Positions 59,673-64,000 of a DNA stretch of 64,000 bases are shown in pieces. Every line of letters begins with the position of its first letter. Position 1 is the stretch's first letter. The position numbers and the translations under genes are program-made. Source of the stretch: Symbiodinium natans (taxonomy: Eukaryota > Sar > Dinophyceae > Suessiales > Symbiodiniaceae). Under the pieces are notes generated by a model. It searched no databases and was not told the DNA's origin. It saw only the letters and a program-made list of their open reading frames with translations. The stretch covers positions 119,974 through 183,973 of the forward strand of contig CAJNDS010000264.1 in the NCBI GenBank assembly GCA_905221605.1. Direction: 5' to 3'.

Positions 59673-60782
59673 CCCAAACGGTTCCTGTTTGGGGGATAAC
59701 CCCAATTATGCTCATGATCGCCCCAATGGGCCCCAATTGTGCTCATGATCGGAGACCATGCAAGACCACAGGCCCGAGGCGCGTGACACCCACCCGGCCC
59801 CAATGGCCCCAATTGTGCTCATGATCGGAGACCAGGGGAGACCACAGGCCCCACAGGCCCGAAGCGCTTGACACCCACCCGGCCCAAATGGCCCCAATTG
59901 TGTTCATGATCGGAGACCATGGGAGACCACAGGCCCGAGGCGCGTGACACCCACCCGGCCCCAATTGCCAATTGTGCTCATGATCGGAGACCATGGGAGA
60001 CCACAGGCCCCACAGGCCCGAAGCGCGTGACACCCAGCCGGCCCCAATGGCCCCATGCTCATGATCGGAGACCAGGGGACGAGCGCGTGACACCCAGCCC
60101 CAATGGCCCCAATTGCGCTCATGATCGGAGAGCATGGGAGACCACAGGCCCAACCGCGTGACACCCACCCAGCCCCAATGGCCCCAATTGTGCTCATGAT
60201 CCGAGACCATGTGGGACCACAGGCCCCACAGGCCCGAGCGCGTGACACCCACCCGGCCCCAATGGCCCCGTTCATGATCGGAGACCATGGCATGGCAGAC
60301 CACAGGCCCGAGGCGCGTGACACCCACCCGGCCAAATGTGTTCATGATCGGAGACCATGGGAGACCACAGGCCCGAGGCGCGTGACACCCACCCTGCCCC
60401 AATGGCCCCAATTGTGCTCATGATCGGAGACCACAGGCCCGAGGCGCGTGACACCCACCCGGCCCCAATGGCCCCACTTGTGCTCATGATCGGAGACCAT
60501 GGGAGACCACAGGCCCGAAGCGCGTGACACCCTGCTCATGATCGGAGACCGAGCGCGAGACACCCCCAATGGCCCCAATTGTGCTCATGATCGGAGACCA
60601 TGGGAGACCACAGGCCCCACAGGCCCGAAGCGCGTGACACCCACCCGGCCCCAATTGGCCCCAATTGTGTTCATGATCGGAGACCATGGGAGACGACAGG
60701 CCCGAAGCGCGTGACACCCATCTGGCCCAGCGCGTGACACTTTTTTTTTGAGGAGAGGACCCCAAACGGTTCCTGTTTGGGG
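59673..60782. repeat. Block C' (inverted copy of block C)
   Basis: Reverse complement of 55,618-56,728; paired coordinates sum to about 116,398. Bounded by the 23-bp hairpin at 59,673-59,695 and 60,760-60,782. Small unit-length differences from C are present. Confidence 0.9.
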
Positions 60783-60923
60783 AATGAAAAAGAACGCATA
60801 GGCAATTTCTCAAAGAATGTATATACAGTAGAAAAAATAGAAGAGAAATTAGGTCAAAAGTATTATTATGTAGAGGGTATGACCAGAGGTTATTTACGTT
60901 TTGAGTTATTAAAGGTTTAGAAA

Positions 60924-60968
60924 CCATTCAAGGAAGAAAGTATTTAAAGAAATAACAACTATATATAT
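60924..60968 (+). promoter_or_regulatory. Putative early promoter (extended form)
   Basis: CCATTCAAGGAAGAAAGTAT followed by TTAAAGAAATAACAACTATATA, 10 bp before the ATG at 60,979. Best copy of the motif in the window. Confidence 0.68.
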
Positions 60969-60978
60969 TAAGAGTAAA

Positions 60979-61527
60979 ATGGTAAGTTTCACTGTGAAGG
61001 AACAGGACGAAATCATTAATCAGTTTCTGGATGTTATAAAGGTTAAGGACTACATTAAGGAAAGTAGGGAAAAACGACAGAGATGCAAATGCAAGGATTG
61101 TAGGAAACACGAGCGCTATTGCGTTTTAAACGAGTTGCCAATACCAGAACATATTATTAATAATATTTACGGGTTTGTTGTTTATACGTGCTACGATTGC
61201 GAAAAACGAGTGAAAGCAGAAGAAGACTTAGAAGAAACACTGGAAACAAATACTTTATGTTTATTTAATGTTGATAAGTTGATTTTCAGTGTGTCAGATA
61301 ACTTCCCTGTGTATAGCCTCGCGAAGAAGGTCATTCATAATATAACCGAAAGCAGATATAAAAAGCTTTCAAGGTTGTTTAAGGAAAGAATGGCATGTAA
61401 TGATAATAAAGAAATCAGGGAGTTCATTGAGTATACATTAAAACTTGATTTCAATAATACTGTAAGGGATTTTAATAGGACTATAAGGAGAATGTGTGAT
61501 AAACCAGACTTTGATATATTAAACTGA
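60979..61527 (+). CDS. Cysteine-pair protein, possibly zinc-binding (182 aa)
   Basis: CKCKDCRK (~36-43) and, after LPIPEHIINNIYGFVVYTCY, a CYDCEKRVK pair. The segment LPIPEHIINNIYGF followed by C..C resembles the short helix-plus-zinc modules of some viral proteins (F-box-like LPxxI pattern). The C-terminal half is helical and charged. Same locus as the 203-aa cysteine-rich protein of element 1, with the same promoter motif but low similarity. Function unknown. Confidence 0.6.
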   Translation: MVSFTVKEQDEIINQFLDVIKVKDYIKESREKRQRCKCKDCRKHERYCVLNELPIPEHIINNIYGFVVYTCYDCEKRVKAEEDLEETLETNTLCLFNVDKLIFSVSDNFPVYSLAKKVIHNITESRYKKLSRLFKERMACNDNKEIREFIEYTLKLDFNNTVRDFNRTIRRMCDKPDFDILN

Positions 61528-61530
61528 TAG

Positions 61531-61562
61531 TTAATACAATAATATGTAAAATATTGTATTAA
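61531..61562. terminator. Hairpin after the 182-aa gene
   Basis: TTAATACAATA and ATATTGTATTAA flank a short loop directly after the stop codon; a probable terminator. Confidence 0.5.
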
Positions 61563-61630
61563 TTATCTTTATTTTTTAATTTTTATTTTTACTTGTTTTC
61601 TCTTGTTTGGTTCTAGTTTTTCAACTTGGT

Positions 61631-61759
61631 GAAAACCGGTTTTCGCCATACCGAAAAGTGGATTTCATCCACCTGCAAAAGGATACTTTTTATGATTAAA
61701 TTAGTAGGGATTTCGGCATGGCGAAAAGCGGATTTCACCTGAGCGAAAAGTGGATTTCA
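61631..61759. repeat. Iteron-like cluster beside the right TIR
   Basis: Three direct copies of (C/G)CGAAAAG(T/C)GGATTTCA (61,651, 61,721 and 61,743), preceded by the perfect 14-bp palindrome GAAAACCGGTTTTC (61,631-61,644). No gene in this 270-bp interval. Repeated protein-binding sites near the end of the element could serve replication or integrase control. Confidence 0.65.
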
Positions 61760-61795
61760 AAAAGAAGCCATCAGAATGAGGATTCAAGCACAAAA

Positions 61796-62610
61796 CAGTA
61801 ATTGATACAACATAATAAAAATATGTTGGTGTAAAGATTATGTTAATATTCCTCTATATTAACAAAACCTTGTATCATCTACTTTCCAAGCCCTGAAACG
61901 CGAAGCATTGCGCCTTTTCTGGGTTGTCCTGTTGGCTTTTTCTACAAGCATCCGAGCACAAAATACAAACTCTGCATCCCGCCTTGAATTCAACTTCCTC
62001 CTTCTCTTTCCTACATCTGCTACATCGTTTGACCGTTTCCATACTACATAATTAATACAATTATTCCTTTAAATGTTTTTCCAATGGGCGTGGTGGGGTT
62101 TATTCATTTTATAAGAAATTATTCAAAAAAGTATTTGCCTTCCCAACAGGCGTGCCTAGGTTGATAGAATTTATGGTAAATTTAGGGGATTGCGGGGAGA
62201 AATGCCAAAGGTACTACGAGAAGAAGCGAGAAGACATATTGGACAAGAAAAGAGAAAAAACTTGGTGCGACTTATGCGAAATGTATGTAGTCAAAGACCA
62301 ATACCAGAGACATACGAAAACGATAAGACACCAACACTATCTAAAATTGGAAGAAGGAGAGGAGTCTGAAGTGGAAGATGCCAAAAATAAATTCTGGTGC
62401 GAGACTTGTAGAATTTGGTTAAGTAAGAAGACAAGGACATCGCATTATGGAACACCAAGACACCTTGAATTGGCACAGCGAAGGCGGGATAGTACTGCTT
62501 GATACATTCAATTTAAATTATTCAATGTATCAAGGAGTTTTTTTGTTTGGTTTTTGGTCGGGAAAGTCTGGCGGAGCGTAGTATGCCGACAGGCATCAGC
62601 ATTACTAACT
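61796..62610. repeat. Right terminal inverted repeat, with an internal flipped segment
   Basis: 62,195-62,610 mirrors 33,443-33,858 (coordinate sum 96,053). 61,796-61,899 mirrors 34,136-34,197, with a ~40-bp insertion. The middle, 61,911-62,187, is a direct copy of 33,860-34,136 (offset 28,051). It has short filler, about 11 and 7 bp, at its two junctions. Confidence 0.9.
62152..62502 (+). pseudogene. Truncated right-TIR copy of the zinc-finger gene
   Basis: From about 62,198 on it encodes the C-terminal two fingers of the TIR gene (KCQRYYEKKREDILDKKRE, WCDLCEMYV, WCETCRIWL) identically to the left copy. The N-terminal part with CSRCRKEK is missing because the segment encoding it was flipped to 61,911-62,041. 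The ATG-initiated frame instead begins with non-homologous MPRLIEFMVN. Probably not functional. Confidence 0.8.
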
Positions 62611-62615
62611 TTTTA
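62611..62615. repeat. Target site duplication, right (TTTTA)
   Basis: Matches 33,438-33,442 and lies directly after CTAACT, the end of the right TIR. Confidence 0.65.
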
Positions 62616-62639
62616 ACCCCCCCTTCTCGTTTAGGGTTT

Positions 62640-63210
62640 GGGGGATGAATTTCAAGCAAACGCAACCCCCCTTTCTCGGGGTCCAGATGGGGGGGTTGGG
62701 TTTGGGGGCTTGGGGCTGTATTTCAAACCCAACCCCCCCCCCCCCCCTCTCCTTTGCGCTGTATTTTTCAAGCAAGCCCAACCCCCCATCTGCGCCCCCA
62801 GACTGTATTTCAAGCAGATGGGGGGTTTGGTTTGGGTGTATTTCAAGCAAACCCAACCCCTCTTTTTGGGGTCCAGATGGGGGTGGAGTTTGGGGGTATG
62901 GGGCTGTATTTCAAGCAAACCCAACCCCCCCTTCCTTCTTCTTTGGGTTGTATTTCAAGCAAACCCAAGCCCCCATCTGCGCCCCCAGACGGTATTTCAA
63001 GAAACCCAACCCTCCTGTCTCGGGGTGTAGATGGGGGGGTTGGGTGTCGGGGTTTGGGTATATTTCAAAGCAAACCCAACCACCCCCGTTTCTTGGGGTC
63101 CAGATGGGGGGTTGAGTTTGGGGGTTTGGGGCTGTATTTCAAGCAAACCCAACCCCCCTTCTCGTCTCGGCTGTATTTCTAAACAAAACAAACCCAACCC
63201 CCTTCTGGGG
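62640..63210. repeat. Minisatellite of TGTATTTCAAGCAAACCCAA units
   Basis: About eleven occurrences of GTATTTCAAGCAAACCCAAC with C/G-rich spacers (GGGGTCCAGATGGGGG; CCCATCTGCGCCCCCAGAC). Spacing varies from 30 to 80 bp. All open frames through it are repeat artefacts. Confidence 0.85.
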
Positions 63211-64000
63211 TCCTGCTTTTTTGGGGGGACCGAGCGAACTCAAGTAGCACCCAAATCTTGGGGACCGAGATTGTTCAACTCTCTTGCTTTGCGGGGCCGA
63301 GCGTACCCAAGTTTTGAGGACCGAGCATGTTCAACTATCATCCTGCTTTTTGGGAGCCGAACGTACTCAAACAGCACCCAAGCTTTGGGATCAGAACGCT
63401 GTAGGATAGAAACATATCCCTTAGAAGTTTTGTCGTATGCCCCCTGGGCAACCTTTGCCACCTCCACCTCCAATCGGCCCACCTGGGAATTGTGACTTCA
63501 AACCACGAAGAATGCTGCCTTCACATTATCACAGCAAAACTCTTTTACGTGTTTTCGCGCGGGGTTATTCATGTTGTGGCCATTGCTTGCGGCAGCCTCT
63601 TGCATGGGCTTTGGTCTTGGGGTGAGAATAACCATCTTTATATGTATGCAACAACATGTACCCCCAGCTGCTTACTTCGGCCTGCTGCGCCAACCCCTCG
63701 TTGCAGACCTGCAACAGGCTTGAGCGCTTTAGCTTCAATCTTTGCACGTTGGCGAATGTACGTACGACTGTAGGGTCACGTGTCTGCCCCCCCCCCCCCC
63801 CCCCCACTTTGTCATGGTCAGGTAGGGGGAGGGTCTGAAGGCGTTTTGGGGTTTTGGTCTCTAGAAAATCGACCTTAAGCCCCAAACTCTAAGCCCCCCA
63901 AAACCCTCAAACCCTAAACCCGAACACCTAAGCCTTCAAAACCCCAGGCCCTAAAAACCCGAGAACACTTGAGCCCGAACCCTAAATTCCAAAAACAGCC
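63210..64000. other. Host DNA, no supported gene; C-run and telomere-like end
   Basis: 63,225-63,400 contains diverged repeats of GGGACCGAGCG...ACTCAAGTAGCACCCAA. A ~19-bp C-run lies at 63,787-63,805. From about 63,875 to the end, degenerate CCCTAAA-type words (CCCCAAA, CCCTCAAA, CCCTAAA) occur. Confidence 0.6.

Larger units (their letters stand above)
52698..60782. mobile_element. 8.1-kb foldback insertion (A-B-C-B'-A'-C')
   Basis: Left arm A+B (52,698-55,617) and right arm B'+A' (about 56,740-59,660) are near-identical inverted copies with symmetry centre ~56,179. Between them is minisatellite block C (55,618-56,728); an inverted copy C' (59,673-60,782) follows A'. Possible 3-bp target duplication AAT (52,695-52,697 and 60,783-60,785). 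No transposase or other credible gene inside; the long frames are repeat artefacts. It disrupts the integrase, so it arrived after element 2 did. The arms' near identity suggests recent formation. Confidence 0.85.
51920..60920 (+). pseudogene. Integrase, broken by a frameshift and an 8.1-kb insertion
   Basis: Homologue of the intact integrase at 8,328-9,239. The N-terminal part reads 51,920-52,153. A T-run (52,137-52,145) has one T more than element 1, so the frame changes at the catalytic DLFFIND region. The second part runs on to 52,697, with D (VYTDDEG) and E (NFSERAIRTF) retained, up to RKRKPN. Coding then stops at the foldback insertion and resumes at 60,783-60,920 with the last ~45 codons (VEKIEEKLGQKYYYVEGM...YLRFELLKV). 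All three pieces together cover the whole protein. It should be non-functional as it stands. Confidence 0.88.
33443..62610. mobile_element. Polinton-like element 2, complete, with nested insertion
   Basis: Bounded by inverted repeats beginning 5'-AGTTAG and ending CTAACT-3', and by a 5-bp direct repeat TTTTA (33,438-33,442 and 62,611-62,615). It carries the hallmark set of integrating Polinton-like viruses: double-jelly-roll capsid protein, penton, packaging ATPase, polymerase and retroviral-type integrase. The length is 29,168 bp, of which 8,085 bp (52,698-60,782) is a foldback insertion. Terminal 5'-AG is described for Polintons, whose usual target duplication is 6 bp; here 5 bp match exactly. 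The broken integrase implies that it cannot move on its own. Confidence 0.93.

Noticed and set aside
52698-60782. Foldback insertion as a second virus or an autonomous transposon
   Set aside because: No transposase, integrase, reverse transcriptase or capsid-like ORF was found in it.
33443-62610. tRNA or rRNA genes in the elements or host DNA
   Set aside because: I saw no convincing cloverleaf or rRNA sequence, though a dedicated scan was not possible.

Overview
The window holds two copies of a Polinton-like (PLV/Maverick-type) integrated DNA virus, set in a GC-rich, repeat-dense nuclear genome of a protist. The host is most likely an alga. Host DNA carries dozens of interstitial TTTAGGG telomere-type tracts, intron-split genes, long simple repeats and minisatellites. 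TTTAGGG telomeres and this repeat richness fit a dinoflagellate, but also other algae. I saw no spliced-leader or rRNA sequence that would settle the host. The viral elements are visibly AT-rich, with long uninterrupted ORFs.

Layout. (1) 1-~9,960: right part of element 1, cut by the window edge on the left and apparently lacking its TIR on the right. It carries a partial penton, a run of small virion or accessory genes, a giant OTU/PolB-like/SF1-helicase protein (minus strand), a retroviral-type integrase and a cysteine-rich protein. (2) ~9,960-33,440: host DNA. It includes an exon-split FtsH-like AAA+ gene (minus, about 21.35 to 16.1 kb) whose introns are largely telomere-type repeat, three ~100-bp palindromic MITE-like elements in those introns, another possible host gene (about 12.1 to 11.0 kb), a protein-kinase-like exon (~30.2 kb), and long micro- and minisatellites. 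(3) 33,443-62,610: element 2, 29.2 kb, bounded by TIRs of about 755 and 815 bp that start 5'-AG, with a 5-bp flanking direct repeat TTTTA. (4) 62,616-64,000: host minisatellite and telomere-like repeat.

Element 2 reads left to right: TIR zinc-finger gene; small zinc-finger and coiled-coil genes; packaging ATPase; membrane and myristoyl-motif proteins; S74 tail-fibre-like protein; GIY-YIG nuclease; double-jelly-roll major capsid protein; lipase-like protein; penton; scaffold/core-like set; DUF5754-like protein; small basic protein; OTU/PolB-like/SF1-helicase; second GIY-YIG nuclease; integrase; zinc-binding protein; right TIR. The integrase is broken twice: a frameshift in a T-run, and an 8.1-kb foldback insertion (52,698-60,782) with near-identical ~2.97-kb inverted arms plus two inverted minisatellite blocks capped by a 23-bp hairpin. 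Without that insertion element 2 would be about 21 kb.

The genes form a virion module (MCP, penton, ATPase, fibre, lipase-like, small structural proteins), a replication module (polymerase-helicase) and an integration module. Two upstream motifs recur: TTTAAAG(A/G)AATAA followed by TATATA before replication and regulatory genes, and TCTA in AT-rich DNA before virion genes. This suggests an early/late programme. Comparing the two elements shows an inversion of the two-gene replication block, swapped accessory genes, and several indels in homopolymer runs that are either decay or assembly error.
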